Positions 27,119 to 36,767 of a stretch of 64,000 nt of DNA are shown one piece after another (position 1 is the first letter of the stretch; every line of letters begins with the position of its first letter). The DNA comes from Paenibacillus physcomitrellae (GTDB lineage Bacteria > Bacillota > Bacilli > Paenibacillales > Paenibacillaceae), in the NCBI RefSeq assembly GCF_002240225.1, contig NZ_CP022584.1:3580594-3644593 (forward strand), written 5' to 3'. A model generated the notes under the pieces. That model was not told the origin of the DNA. It did no database searches and saw only the letters and a list, made by a program, of their open reading frames with translations. Made by a program: the position numbers and the translations under genes.

Positions 27119-27168
27119 ATAAGAGAGGTCCTGCGGATGAAATTCCGCCTGGCCTCTCTTTGTTTTTA
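27119..27168 (+). terminator. Terminator downstream of proS
   Basis: AAGAGAGG(T)CC...GGCCTCTCTT stem with an inner GCGGA/TCCGC stem, followed by TGTTTTT. Confidence 0.85.
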
Positions 27169-27321
27169 AGGATACAGATCTATCCCTAAAGTGTCTTTAA
27201 TTTTACGGCTCTATCTCTTAGAATATTAATCTTTTAACGCATCCATCACTTACGCACTTAGCTTATCTCTTTGTACATAAGGACTCAGCTGCTGCGCTCC
27301 TCTTAAAGTGACTGACAGCAA

Positions 27322-28224
27322 TCAGGTTGTTACCATCTGCCCGCCGTTGACGTGCAGCACTTCGCCCGTTACGAAGGAGGAGCACAGCTCGCTGGCCAGG
27401 AAGACGTAAGCGGGAGCCAGTTCATACGGCTGGCCGGCCCGTTTCATGGCGGAATCCAGGCCAAAGGTTTTGACGGTATTGGCGTCGTAGCTGGATACGA
27501 TAAGTGGCGTCCAGATCGGACCCGGGGCTACCGCGTTTACGCGAATCCCCTTATCGACGAGCTGGAGAGCGAGGGAACGCGTAAAGCTGACGACGGCCCC
27601 TTTGGTCGAGGAATAGTCGACCAGGACTTTAGCTCCCCTGTAAGCCGTAACGGAAGTGGTATTGATGATGGAGGAACCCGGCTTTAGAGCCGGCAGCGCG
27701 GCCTGCACCAGATGGAAGTAGGACAGGATATTGGTCTGGTAAGTCCGGTACAGCTGCTCATCGGTAATATCGGCGATGCTGTCTTGAGGGAATTGGACCC
27801 CGTGATTGTTGACGAGGACATCAAGTTTGCCGAAGGTAGCCAGCGTTCTGCGGACGACCTCCTCGCAGTTGGATTTGACGCGCAAATCGGTTTCAAGCAG
27901 CAGGCAGCGGCGTCCGAGCCGTTCAATAGCCTGTTTGGTCACCAAGGCGTCGGATCTTTCGTACAGGTAAGCGATGGCGACGTCTGCGCCTTCCTTGGCA
28001 AAAGCAACGGAGGTGGCGCGTCCGATGCCGCTGTCTCCGCCTGTGACCAAAGCGACTTTTCCTTCCAGCTTGCCGCTGCCTTTGTAGTCCGGATTATCCC
28101 AGATCGGCAAAGGCACCATTTTACTTTCAATGCCTGGCTGCCGGTCCTGGTGCTGGGGAGGAAAAGATATAATCTGCTCCTTGCAGACGGTTTCAGTCCC
28201 GAAATAAGGGTATTTAGGATTCAT
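27322..28224 (-). CDS. Short-chain dehydrogenase/reductase (YhdF/GS39-like)
   Basis: 300 residues from ATG 28224. An N-terminal extension FPPQHQDRQPGIESKMVPLP is typical of the general-stress SDR group (YhdF, YhxD, GS39). Cofactor motif TGGDSGIGRA, NNHG, catalytic Ser-Tyr-Lys as NTTSVTAY...YSSTKGA, and NAVAPGPIWTPL are all intact. The ORF continues open upstream to 28407, but that part lacks family resemblance. Confidence 0.85.
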   Translation of the reverse strand: MNPKYPYFGTETVCKEQIISFPPQHQDRQPGIESKMVPLPIWDNPDYKGSGKLEGKVALVTGGDSGIGRATSVAFAKEGADVAIAYLYERSDALVTKQAIERLGRRCLLLETDLRVKSNCEEVVRRTLATFGKLDVLVNNHGVQFPQDSIADITDEQLYRTYQTNILSYFHLVQAALPALKPGSSIINTTSVTAYRGAKVLVDYSSTKGAVVSFTRSLALQLVDKGIRVNAVAPGPIWTPLIVSSYDANTVKTFGLDSAMKRAGQPYELAPAYVFLASELCSSFVTGEVLHVNGGQMVTT

Positions 28225-28445
28225 GTGAGAAGGGGACTCCTTTCTGGGCGTTTTTACTATGGAATAGGGTATGCAGCCGCCAAGGAAGGGGTGATTAACG
28301 GGAGGCCTTCCGGCTTCGAGGTCTAACGGCTTCCGGCACAGCCTGCGCCGGCTGAAAGGCATTCTCCCTTCGACTTTCCCGGTCCGATCGCTTATGATAA
28401 TAACCAAATCCTATTTCTTTTAAATGATGCTGGGAGGGGTAAGGA

Positions 28446-30239
28446 ATGATTCAATTTCCAAAACCGGATGTGGAGCAGTTTTTCCAAACTTATGTCATCC
28501 GGGATTTTACGGTAACACCGGATGAGCGGCGGCTGATTTTCAGCAGCAACCTGAACGGCAAACCTAATTTATGGGGGATGAACCTGCCGGATACGTATCC
28601 TTTTCCACTGACTTACAACAACCAGAATGTAAATGACATCAAAGCCGATCCCAAGGGGCGTTTTGTACTGGCCGGCTTTGACCGGGACGGGGATGAGAAT
28701 TACCATGTGTACGCGCTCCCTCCGGAGGGTGGGCAGCCGATGAAGCTGATCGAAGGCGAACCGTCGGATAAATTTTATATCACGCATTTGTCTGAAGACG
28801 GCGAACGGCTGTATTACGTGACTTCCCGGGAGAATCCAAACTTTATGAACTCCAGGCTGCTTCATCTTGAGACCAGGGAAGACAAGCTGCTGTATGCGGG
28901 CAAAGAGAAACCGACCTTCCTGGCGGCGGTCAGTCCCGATGAGAGCAGGTTTGTCCTGACCAAAATGTATGCCAACACGCACCAGCTGGCGTTTGTGCTG
29001 GAAGACGGGGAAGAGACTTATTTATCCCCGAACCCTGAGGCCGTGCAGGTCAGTCACAGTTTCGAGTTTATCGACAACGGCACGCTGGTGTACATAACCA
29101 ACTTTGAAAGCGAATATGCTTACGTGATGAAATACAGCCTGAACAGCCGTGAATTTGAAATTGTATGCCAAATCAGCGGCGAATCGGTGAACAATATCAA
29201 GTGGCACAAGGAATCTGATCGCTTGTACATCTGGACGGAGCGGGGCACCGAAAACCGCATGTATGTGAAACCTCTGGAAGGCGGAGAAGCCGAGCCGGTT
29301 GAGCTGCCGGTTGACGTGGTAGAGAAAGCGGTCGTGGCGAAATCCGGCACGGTTTATATTCTGGGACGCGGGGCGGTTCAGCCGTTTAACATTTACCGTT
29401 ATACGGTTGGGGATGACAAATGGACGGAGCTTACGCAAAACCGGGTGACCGGCCTCACACAGGAGGATTTGGTGTATCCGGACGTGGTCCGCTACCCTTC
29501 TTTTGACGGGCTTGAAATCGAAGCTTTGCTGTTCAAGGCGAAACCTGAGGCGGCAAATGGCTATACGATTTTCTGGCCTCACGGCGGGCCTCAGGCGGCG
29601 GAGGGCAAGTTTTTCCGGGCGATGTTCCAGTTTATTCTGGCCTACGGCTACAACATCTTTGCGCCTAACTTCCGGGGAAGCACCGGCTACGGCTCCGAAT
29701 TTGTCAAAATGGTCGAAGGCGACTGGGGTGAAGGACCGCGCCTGGACTGCATTGCCGGCATGGAGTGGCTGTTTGACCAGGGCATTTCCAGCCGGGAGAA
29801 GCTTTTTGTGGTCGGCGGCAGCTATGGCGGCTACATGACGCTGCTGCTGGCCGGCCGTCATCCGGAGTATTTCCGGGCGGCGGTGGATATTTTTGGCCCG
29901 AGCAACCTGTTTACGTTTATCAATTCCGTGCCGGAGGACTGGAAGCCGATCATGGAACGCTGGCTGGGCGATCCGGTGCGCGACAAGGAGCGTTTGACCA
30001 AGGATTCGCCGATCACTTATTTGAAGCAGATGGTGAAGCCGATGCTGGTCATTCAGGGCGCCAACGATCCGCGTGTCGTCAAAGCCGAATCCGATCAGAT
30101 CGTAGCTGCGCTGAAGGAGCAGGGAACCGAGGTAGAATACGTGGTGCTTGAAGATGAAGGACACGGCTTCTCCAAACGGAGTAACGAAATTTTGGTTTAC
30201 CGCCGTATGCTGGAATTTTTAAATAAACATCGGGCTTAG
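28446..30239 (+). CDS. S9-family prolyl oligopeptidase-like serine peptidase
   Basis: 597 residues. Seven-bladed propeller-like N-terminal domain (aa ~1-345), then an alpha/beta-hydrolase domain. The catalytic triad is visible: Ser459 in GGSYGGYM, Asp541 in GANDPRV and His573 in DEGHGF. WPHGGPQA and NFRGSTGYG are typical of acylaminoacyl-peptidase-type S9C enzymes. No signal peptide, so cytoplasmic. RBS GGGAGGGG. A cytosolic peptide-degradation role is inferred. Confidence 0.88.
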   Translation: MIQFPKPDVEQFFQTYVIRDFTVTPDERRLIFSSNLNGKPNLWGMNLPDTYPFPLTYNNQNVNDIKADPKGRFVLAGFDRDGDENYHVYALPPEGGQPMKLIEGEPSDKFYITHLSEDGERLYYVTSRENPNFMNSRLLHLETREDKLLYAGKEKPTFLAAVSPDESRFVLTKMYANTHQLAFVLEDGEETYLSPNPEAVQVSHSFEFIDNGTLVYITNFESEYAYVMKYSLNSREFEIVCQISGESVNNIKWHKESDRLYIWTERGTENRMYVKPLEGGEAEPVELPVDVVEKAVVAKSGTVYILGRGAVQPFNIYRYTVGDDKWTELTQNRVTGLTQEDLVYPDVVRYPSFDGLEIEALLFKAKPEAANGYTIFWPHGGPQAAEGKFFRAMFQFILAYGYNIFAPNFRGSTGYGSEFVKMVEGDWGEGPRLDCIAGMEWLFDQGISSREKLFVVGGSYGGYMTLLLAGRHPEYFRAAVDIFGPSNLFTFINSVPEDWKPIMERWLGDPVRDKERLTKDSPITYLKQMVKPMLVIQGANDPRVVKAESDQIVAALKEQGTEVEYVVLEDEGHGFSKRSNEILVYRRMLEFLNKHRA

Positions 30240-30320
30240 GAACAAGGAGGTATGGTTTCTCTGCAGCAGGTGGCAAAATACGAGGGGAAATCGGCCTAGG
30301 ACAGAAAGGAGAAGGTACAA

Positions 30321-31115
30321 ATGAGTGCTCACGAAATCGATTATGTGATTCTTGGCGAAGAAATGCAGTGCGTGGAAATCCATCTTGATCCCGGAGAAAG
30401 CGTAGTGGCTGAAGCCGGCAGCTTTATGATGATGGATCCGGATGTCCGGATGGAAACCGTGTTCGGCGACGGCGGCAGCAGCGGACAGGGCGGCATGTTC
30501 GGCAAGCTGATGGGCGCGGGCCGGCGGCTGCTGACCGGAGAAAGTCTGTTTATGACGATCTTTACTCACGGCGGATACGGCGGCCGCCAGGCGGTAACGT
30601 TTGCGGCTCCTTATCCCGGCAAAATCATCCCGCTTGATCTGCAGAGATACGGCGGCAAAATCGTCTGCCAAAAGGATTCCTTCCTGTGCGCAGCCAAAGG
30701 CGTCTCGATCGGCATTGAGTTTCAGCGCAAGCTGGGAACCGGTTTTTTCGGCGGCGAAGGGTTTATTATGCAGAAGCTTGAGGGAGACGGCCTGGCGTTT
30801 GTCCACTCGGGCGGTTACGTGATGGAGAAGGAGCTGGCTCCGGGCGAGGTGCTGCGCCTTGATACCGGCTGCCTGGTGGCTTTCACGTCTGGCGTTGATT
30901 ATGACATCGAATTTGTAAAAGGAGTGAAGTCCGCCCTGTTTGGCGGCGAAGGTTTATTTTTCGCCACGCTGCGCGGGCCGGGCAAGGTGTGGATCCAATC
31001 GCTGCCGTTTAACCGGATGGCGGACCGGATTCTGTCCGCTTCACGTTTCGGCGGAGGCCGGCGTGAGGAAGGCAGCCTGCTTGGCGGGCTGGGCGACTTG
31101 TTCGACGGCAAATAA
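30321..31115 (+). CDS. TIGR00266/AIM24-family protein
   Basis: 264 residues. The N-terminus ([33 protein letters not shown], in adjacent blocks) and glycine-rich body with [11 protein letters not shown] and [16 protein letters not shown] are typical of the AIM24/TIGR00266 beta-trefoil-like family, whose function in bacteria is unknown. RBS AAAGGAGAAGG. Followed at ~31.2 kb by a T-rich run. Confidence 0.85.
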   Translation: MSAHEIDYVILGEEMQCVEIHLDPGESVVAEAGSFMMMDPDVRMETVFGDGGSSGQGGMFGKLMGAGRRLLTGESLFMTIFTHGGYGGRQAVTFAAPYPGKIIPLDLQRYGGKIVCQKDSFLCAAKGVSIGIEFQRKLGTGFFGGEGFIMQKLEGDGLAFVHSGGYVMEKELAPGEVLRLDTGCLVAFTSGVDYDIEFVKGVKSALFGGEGLFFATLRGPGKVWIQSLPFNRMADRILSASRFGGGRREEGSLLGGLGDLFDGK

Positions 31116-31304
31116 TAAGCGGGGGCCGGAACAAGGAGCAGGAAGCTTATGCGCCCCCGACCATATTTATAGCAGCAGGTCTCCGCGGGAGGCCTGTTTT
31201 TCTTTTTTAATAAATAACAAAAATTATAATTCGTCATTTGACAGAGACGGAGGGTGTGTTACGATAATAAGAACAGAGTGATGCATGGAGGTGTTCCTGA
31301 AGTT

Positions 31305-31928
31305 ATGAACAAGAAATCAGCTGTATTGACCAAAACAGAAATTTTGGATGCCGCCGAGACGGCATTACGCAGATATGGACCGGACAAAACCTCGGTCACG
31401 GATGTAGCCAAACTGCTGGGGGTCAGCCATGGTACGCTGTACCGGCATTATGACACCAAAGCTGCTTTGAAGGAGGCGGTCACCGAGCGCTGGCTGGAGC
31501 AGATGATCAGCAAACCGTTGGAGGAAATCAGAGCGGGAGCGGAAGTGGGAGCCGAATCCGAATCCGAAACTGAGGCCTATATTCCTGACCGGCTTAAAGC
31601 CTATATTAAAGGACTGATAAAGCTGAAACGGGATTTCTCCCAACACGATGCTGAAATGTTCAAAATGTACGCAGAGGTAACGGAAGCTTCGGCTGACCTG
31701 ATCTCCGAGCACATTTCCGTGCTTTGCGGACATTTAACATCCTTAATTAAAACCGGCATGGACAAAGGCCAGATTCGGCAGGGGGACCCGGCTAAAATGG
31801 CCGTGGCTTTATTTCAGGCCACCGTACGTTTCCACCACCCGGCTCATGCTTATGAATGGGTAGAAGCAGAGATCGACGACCAGTTCGAGCAGGTATGGGG
31901 AATGCTTGAGGATGGTTTTAGAAAATAA
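31305..31928 (+). CDS. TetR-family transcriptional regulator
   Basis: 207 residues. N-terminal HTH: ILDAAETALRRYGPDKTSVTDVAKLLGVSHGTLYRHYDTKAALKEAV region (aa ~12-58). The C-terminal ligand domain contains an acidic Glu/Ser-rich loop (~aa 86-102). Promoter TTGACA (31238-31243) with a weak -10 near 31260-31268. No divergent or downstream target gene is adjacent in an obvious operon, so its regulon is unknown. Confidence 0.85.
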   Translation: MNKKSAVLTKTEILDAAETALRRYGPDKTSVTDVAKLLGVSHGTLYRHYDTKAALKEAVTERWLEQMISKPLEEIRAGAEVGAESESETEAYIPDRLKAYIKGLIKLKRDFSQHDAEMFKMYAEVTEASADLISEHISVLCGHLTSLIKTGMDKGQIRQGDPAKMAVALFQATVRFHHPAHAYEWVEAEIDDQFEQVWGMLEDGFRK

Positions 31929-31933
31929 GGAAA

Positions 31934-31976
31934 ACAGCGGCCCGGATCAGAAAACCGGGGCCGCTGTTTTTTTTGT
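31934..31976 (+). terminator. Terminator of the tetR-like gene
   Basis: AACAGCGGCCCGG pairs with CCGGGGCCGCTGTT, followed by TTTTTT. Confidence 0.9.
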
Positions 31977-32003
31977 GAAGCCTTATGAGATCTATGCAGC
32001 CCT

Positions 32004-32522
32004 TCAAAACCGGACGGTTGGCTCCCAAAGTTCCACCTTGCCGGAAGCCAGACTGGCCGGGATGTTGATTAGCCTTTGATTGGAGCTGCCGCAATAGCGG
32101 AGGGAGGTATCCCGCAGCGCTTCTTCGAAACGTCCGTCCACCAGCACGTGACAGCGGCGGAGCAGGGCATATTCGGCTGCCAAAGGGTCTGCCGTAAGCT
32201 CCTCGTAGGTGTAACCTGTATAAATCCAGGTATTAACTGCCCCTGCCTGCGCGTACAGCCGGTCCAGGAATTCGCTCACTTCGGCAGCGGAGAAAAAGGG
32301 ATCGCCGCCCAGCAGGCTGATGCCGCTGAGCAGCGGATTTCTGGCAATATCGCCGATGATTTCGTTCTGTCTCTGCAGGGTAAACGGCTCACCATAATTG
32401 AAATTCCACGTGACCGGGCTGAAGCAGCCTTTACACCGATGCCGGCAGCCGCTGATAAAAATCGATGCCCGCAGGCCTTCGCCTTCATTGATCGATTCCG
32501 GGTAATAGCCGCATAAATTCAT
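32004..32522 (-). CDS. nrdG: Anaerobic ribonucleotide reductase activating protein NrdG
   Basis: 172 residues. Radical-SAM motif CRHRCKGC (C-x3-C-x2-C) near aa 30, with GGDPFF and the usual compact length. It generates the glycyl radical on NrdD using S-adenosylmethionine and a 4Fe-4S cluster. The start overlaps the nrdD stop (ATGA), so translation is coupled. Confidence 0.95.
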   Translation of the reverse strand: MNLCGYYPESINEGEGLRASIFISGCRHRCKGCFSPVTWNFNYGEPFTLQRQNEIIGDIARNPLLSGISLLGGDPFFSAAEVSEFLDRLYAQAGAVNTWIYTGYTYEELTADPLAAEYALLRRCHVLVDGRFEEALRDTSLRYCGSSNQRLINIPASLASGKVELWEPTVRF

Positions 32523-34492
32523 GGCGTATGTTTGACCCGGTCTCGCACCTCGGCTTGCTTGGCGCTGTTAAACCGGGTCTGGAAATCCCCTGTCAAATAG
32601 CCGGTCACCCGGCGCAGGCGGCGGATGTGTACGTCTTCCTCATGGCTGCCGCAGGACGGGCAGACGGAGCCGATAATACCTTCATAACCGCAGGCCGAAC
32701 AGCGGTCGATCGGATGGTTGATGCTGAAGTAGCTGACCTGCTGGGACAGCGCATACTGCACGATGCTCAGGAAAGCGGCCGGATTGCTGCGGGCATTGCC
32801 GTTCAGTTCGATGTAGGAGATGGCCCCGGCATTGCACAGGTCATGGAAACGTGCCTCGAGCCGAATTTTCCGGGCGGCCTGGATTTCGTAATAAACCGGA
32901 ATATGGAATGAATTCGTGTAATATTCCCGGTCTGTAATGCCGGGCAGAGAACCGTAATACTGGCGGTCGCGTTTCGTGAATTTGCCGGATAACCCTTCGG
33001 CCGGAGTAGCAAACAGCGTGATGTTCAAATCAAGCTCATCGCTTTTCCGGTCGCAATAGGCCCGCATATAAGCGATCAACCGGAAGGCCTTCTCAAACAC
33101 CTGCTCGTCTTCGCCGTGATGCCGGCCGTACAGGGCTTTCATGCATTCGGCAACGCCGATGAAGCCCAGCGACAGGCTGCCATGCTTCAGCAGATCGCCT
33201 ACCGGTTCATCCGGAGCAAGCTGCTCGCCGCCTTCCCAGACGCCTTCCCGCATCATGAAGTCGGAGGCTTTCGCCTTCTGCCGGCGCTGGATATCGAAGC
33301 GGTGCAGCAGGCCGTCCAGCGCGATGTCCAGGTAATGATCGAGGGCGTGGTAGAAGCCTTGTTCATCGGCTTTTTTCCGCTTGCCGAGCGCCGTTCCGTA
33401 TTCGATGCCCAGCTTGACCAGGTTCAAGGTGTTAAAGGATAGATTGCCTTTGCCGGAGAGCTTGTTCCGTCCGAAGCGGTCACTGAGCACCCGGGTCCGG
33501 CAGCCCATCGTCGCAAATTCAGAGTCCGGATCGGATGGATCGTAAACCTGCAGGTTCAGCGGCGCATCCAGGTTGGCGAAGTTTGGATACAGCCGTTTGG
33601 CCGAGCATTCGGCCGCTTTCAGGAACAGCGCGTAATTGGGATCTTTAGGCGACTGGTTGACGCCCTGCTTGCATTTGAAGATCTGAATGGGGAAAATAGG
33701 CGTCTCCCCGCTGCCCAGTCCCTGCATAGTCGCTGTGAGCAGAGCGTCGATGACCATCTGTCCCTCCGGCGATGTGCAGGTGCCGTAGTTAATGCTGGTG
33801 AAGGGGATCTGCCCACCTGCGCGGCTGGACATGGTGTTCAGGTTGTGAATCAGGCTTTCCGCGCCCTGCAGCGTTTCGGCTTCGGTCTCTTTCAGGGCAT
33901 AACGGAAGGATTTCGGGTAACGGAGCTGCAGCTCAAAGTTGGACATGTGGATGTCGCTTGGCTCCGCGCCGTCTTCCTCTTCGAAATAGAACACCCCTTT
34001 GCGAAAATATTTACTGAACGACTTGGCCACGTAAGGCGCAAGGTCGTGGTCGATTTTGCTGGCGGAGACGCCGCCGTATTGGGCATTTTGCTGGGATTGG
34101 AAAATAATCGCCACCAGCGCCATGGCCGTCATGATCGAATTCGGCGGTCTGACGCTGCCGTTTCCGGTGTTAAAGCCGCCGCCTAGCAGCTTGTCGAACG
34201 GAATGAAAATGCAGTTTGTCGTGCCGATCGCGTATTGGTCCAGATCATGGACATAGACATAGTTCTCCTCGATTGCCCGGACGACAGACTTCGGCATAAT
34301 AAAATGTTTGGCATACCATTTGGCGTATTCGCTGCCAAGCTTGCTCATTTTTCCGGAAAAGCTCTCCCCGTTAAGGTTCGCATTCTCCCGGATCAGATCC
34401 AGATCTTTGCTGTCGATGATGTCCTCTCCCACCGCGATCATTTCACGCAGCAGATGTTCATTGGCTTCGTAAGTAGGTTGAAGTAGTGCCAT
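32519..34492 (-). CDS. nrdD: Anaerobic ribonucleoside-triphosphate reductase NrdD
   Basis: 657 residues from ATG 34492. Core finger-loop residues around FPIQIFKCKQGVN and AAECSAKRLYPNFAN; C-terminal zinc site CSACG...CPSCGS; glycyl-radical motif RRVTGYLTG close to the end. It makes dNTPs without oxygen, activated by NrdG. No ATP-cone is obvious at the N-terminus, so it is a shorter NrdD variant. Upstream tandem NrdR boxes indicate control by NrdR. Confidence 0.95.
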   Translation of the reverse strand: MALLQPTYEANEHLLREMIAVGEDIIDSKDLDLIRENANLNGESFSGKMSKLGSEYAKWYAKHFIMPKSVVRAIEENYVYVHDLDQYAIGTTNCIFIPFDKLLGGGFNTGNGSVRPPNSIMTAMALVAIIFQSQQNAQYGGVSASKIDHDLAPYVAKSFSKYFRKGVFYFEEEDGAEPSDIHMSNFELQLRYPKSFRYALKETEAETLQGAESLIHNLNTMSSRAGGQIPFTSINYGTCTSPEGQMVIDALLTATMQGLGSGETPIFPIQIFKCKQGVNQSPKDPNYALFLKAAECSAKRLYPNFANLDAPLNLQVYDPSDPDSEFATMGCRTRVLSDRFGRNKLSGKGNLSFNTLNLVKLGIEYGTALGKRKKADEQGFYHALDHYLDIALDGLLHRFDIQRRQKAKASDFMMREGVWEGGEQLAPDEPVGDLLKHGSLSLGFIGVAECMKALYGRHHGEDEQVFEKAFRLIAYMRAYCDRKSDELDLNITLFATPAEGLSGKFTKRDRQYYGSLPGITDREYYTNSFHIPVYYEIQAARKIRLEARFHDLCNAGAISYIELNGNARSNPAAFLSIVQYALSQQVSYFSINHPIDRCSACGYEGIIGSVCPSCGSHEEDVHIRRLRRVTGYLTGDFQTRFNSAKQAEVRDRVKHTP

Positions 34493-34676
34493 ATTGGCTT
34501 GTATCTCCCTTCCGAAAATGGTTGTAAAGTTGGTTTGAAATGCAGCTTGAAAGATGGAGCATAAATGACCGGCAGCAGCCGGTGTTATGTGGGTGCCTCG
34601 GGGTTGCGGCACTTTGGAATAACGGATGATAGGCTCATGGCTGGGATGGTGGTTGGCTGATGATCCCCTCTGTCCC

Positions 34677-34723
34677 CACTACATATCGTTGATTTCTGAC
34701 GATGATACAACAACATCTAGTGT
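34677..34723 (-). promoter_or_regulatory. Tandem NrdR boxes upstream of nrdDG
   Basis: ACTACATATCGTTG (34678-34691) and ACAACATCTAGTGT (34710-34723) both resemble the palindromic NrdR box. Their starts are 32 bp apart (three helical turns), the spacing typical of NrdR pairs. Confidence 0.6.
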
Positions 34724-34896
34724 TCGGCAATGATAAATATGTCACACTAAAGAGTTTGGAGGCCCGGACGTCCTGTCCTGACTAGCCCGCGGGCAAATGT
34801 GAATTTTTTGCAAATTTGATTGTGGAGATTTTGGTAATTTCGGACGGGGACTGTTACAATATAGGCGACAAACAACGAACGAAGGAGTGATCAAGC

Positions 34897-35196
34897 ATGG
34901 CAATTGCAGAGGTAACGGTGCTTCCGGTGGGGACAGGTTCGACGAGCTTGAGCGCTTATGTGGCGGACATGCAGCGGGTGCTGGAGAGTCAGGATGGTGT
35001 TCAGTTCACGCTCACATCCATGAGCACGATTATCGAAGGGCCGCTGGATAAAGTGTTTGCGGCTATTCAGGCTTTGCATGAATCGCCTTTTGCGCAGGGG
35101 GTGCAGCGGGTGTCGACCTCGATCAAAATCGACGACCGGCGCGACAAGGAATCCTCCTCCGAGCAGAAGCTGCGTTCGGTTCGGGAGAAGCTGTAA
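34897..35196 (+). CDS. MTH1187-family thiamine-binding protein (second copy)
   Basis: 99 residues. IAEVTVLPVGTGSTSLSAYVADM start, central FTLTSMSTIIEGPLDKVFAAIQALHESPF and VQRVSTSIKIDDRRD end, all typical of the DUF77/MTH1187 fold. GAAGGAGTG precedes the ATG. Paralogous to the gene at 5974 but in a different subgroup and not in a transport operon, so its ligand may differ. Confidence 0.85.
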   Translation: MAIAEVTVLPVGTGSTSLSAYVADMQRVLESQDGVQFTLTSMSTIIEGPLDKVFAAIQALHESPFAQGVQRVSTSIKIDDRRDKESSSEQKLRSVREKL

Positions 35197-35420
35197 AAGG
35201 GAAGGCACGGGCAAGCGGTATTAGGCAGCGGTAAAACCTGTAAGCAGGAGAGTTAAGTAAGTGAGCAAGCAGGAGAAACGGGGCGCTAGCGGGAGAATAA
35301 GCATGAAAACCGGGGATAGATTCAATTAGATCCTGCGACTCGAGGGCGTCCCGGTTTGTTTGTCCGTTGAAAATCGGATACCGGAACTATATAATTGTTT
35401 ATACGGCTGTTCTAAATTAT

Positions 35421-35493
35421 GCTGGTGTAGCTCAGTTGGTAGAGCAACGCACTCGTAACGCGTAGGTCGGGGGTTCGAGTCCCTTCACCAGCA
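35421..35493 (+). tRNA. tRNA-Thr (anticodon CGT)
   Basis: Seven-bp acceptor GCTGGTG/CACCAGC, D-arm GCTC..GAGC, anticodon loop CTCGTAA with anticodon CGT, T-arm GGGGGTTCGAGTCCC (one imperfect pair). Discriminator A at 35493; CCA is not encoded. Reads the threonine codon ACG. Confidence 0.95.
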
Positions 35494-35512
35494 TTCCATG
35501 AAAGACAGTCAA

Positions 35513-35552
35513 AACGCGGCTTTCCGGGATTTCGGAGGGCCGCGTTTTTAAT
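35513..35552. terminator. Terminator after tRNA-Thr
   Basis: AAACGCGGCtttCCGG...CCGCGTTTTTA hairpin 20 bp after the tRNA. It may also serve the convergent small ORF. Confidence 0.75.
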
Positions 35553-35759
35553 GCTTGGAATTGCCTCTAACCAGAAGCACAGCAAAAATGATCGACAATA
35601 AAATAATAACAACCAGGCAGATCATCTGAATCATATTTTCATATGGGGATGGAAGAGTTAGGTATGCAAATATCCATTGCCTTAATACATAAAATAGCAG
35701 TTGAAAAATACCCCAGAAAACTAAAACTACGACAATCCAATTTTTAATCGTTTTGATGG
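35548..35759 (-). CDS. Small two-helix membrane protein, start uncertain
   Basis: Roughly 69 codons ending at 35548 encode two hydrophobic helices (WIVVVLVFWGIFQLLFYVL and MICLVVIILLSIIFAVLLV) and a short basic end. An AAAGGAACGG-like RBS lies at ~35.77 kb, but the only codons at proper distance in this frame are ATC/ATT; a GTG there is in another frame. It is either a gene with an unusual start or a frameshifted remnant. No family recognised. Confidence 0.4.
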
Positions 35760-35922
35760 TATCACCGTTCCTTTTGTTATTATCTGAGCAATAACACGCA
35801 GCATAGCTGCATACCACGTCATATTGAGGTATATGGCGTGGTATGCTAAGATAACAATAAATAAAGGAGCCGGTGGCCGCCGACTCCCTGTACAACACTT
35901 GGATGGGATACCTCCAAGAAAA

Positions 35923-35970
35923 GTGGGAAATAACCCGTACCTGGACCTCTAACCTGGGCGGGTTATTTTC
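35923..35970. terminator. Terminator-like hairpin AAATAACCCG/CGGGTTATTT
   Basis: Ten-bp perfect stem (35928-35937 with 35959-35968) with T/A-rich edges. It resembles the terminators that follow the small holin-like toxin genes at 57.6 and 61.3 kb. Confidence 0.55.
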
Positions 35971-36018
35971 GTTTGTTCCGAGCATGGTCACTTCCGAAAA
36001 CGAAAATTGCATAAGCAT
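35966..36018 (-). pseudogene. Possible remnant of a small holin-like type I toxin gene
   Basis: On the minus strand a strong RBS (TCGGAGGTGATGCTT) is followed by ATG and codons MQFSFSEVTMLG, similar to the start of Hol_Tox-type toxins. The hydrophobic segment is missing and the reading runs straight into the 3' hairpin at 35.93-35.97 kb. The gene layout (RBS, short ORF, AACCCGCCC hairpin) parallels the intact toxin genes in the 57-62 kb array. Interpreted as an internally deleted toxin gene. Confidence 0.3.
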
Positions 36019-36121
36019 CACCTCCGATCCGGAGGCGATACTTCCCACCCAAGTTCAGTTGTACAAACTAAATTATACCAATTTCTGTGTCATAGGCATA
36101 GCTCATCAATGATCGGAAGAC

Positions 36122-36652
36122 TTGCTTTTTTGCAAAGGAAATCGGCTTTCCGGAATTTCGGAGAGAATCATTAAGCGGCTTCCCTCAGGCATAGTGGGCC
36201 AACCTTTTAATCCATATCACGTAGAGCTGGTTCAGCATACGATAAATCAGTTATTTACAGGTTCCGGGGAAGAGGCGCCCGGAAAGGGCGGTGCAAACGG
36301 CGCTCCTCTTCAGGAAGCCATTAATCATGTCAACCCGCATCATTTTATTATAGGGGCCCAGAGCTTCTTGCCGGTGGACGCAGCCGGTAATCCTTGGAAC
36401 GGGAGCTATGTATACAGTAACGGCAATCTGATCAGTCATTTGCTGGCTAACCCGGCTTTTGAATCCATAGGGGTTCTGCAGAAGTCCCGAATTTATGAAA
36501 TGAGCGCCAACAAAACCTTCCGGGAAACGCAGGCTTTCCTGATCGTCCGCGACAATGCGCATCAAAACGCGTTTGCCAAAGCTTTGGAGACGCTTGGGGT
36601 GGATTGGGGGATCTTCAGCGGCAAACGCCAAGCTGTAACGGCGGCACCCTGA
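36122..36652 (+). pseudogene. Hypothetical ORF, possibly a decayed binding-protein fragment
   Basis: The open frame encodes up to 176 residues but has no convincing RBS near the first ATG. The C-terminal half (FIIGAQSF..., ANPAFESIGVLQKSRIYEM) vaguely resembles the last lobe of FecB/BtuF-type substrate-binding proteins, where a conserved 'adds to W..L.AV..GRVY' block occurs. There is no signal peptide and the first lobe is missing. The call is weak; it may be a true small gene of unknown function. Confidence 0.35.
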
Positions 36653-36695
36653 AGGTGATTGACCCTCCTCAAGGTTTCCCGGTCCCCGAAAAGGA

Positions 36696-36737
36696 GAAAG
36701 CCCGTCTGACCTGATTAGGTTAGCGGGCTTTTACTAT
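36696..36737. terminator. Intrinsic terminator
   Basis: AAAGCCCG...CGGGCTTTT with an inner CTGACC/GGTTAG stem, between the decayed ORF and the convergent WGxxGxxG gene. Confidence 0.8.
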
Positions 36738-36767
36738 GGAGCACTACATATTGACCACCAAAAACGA

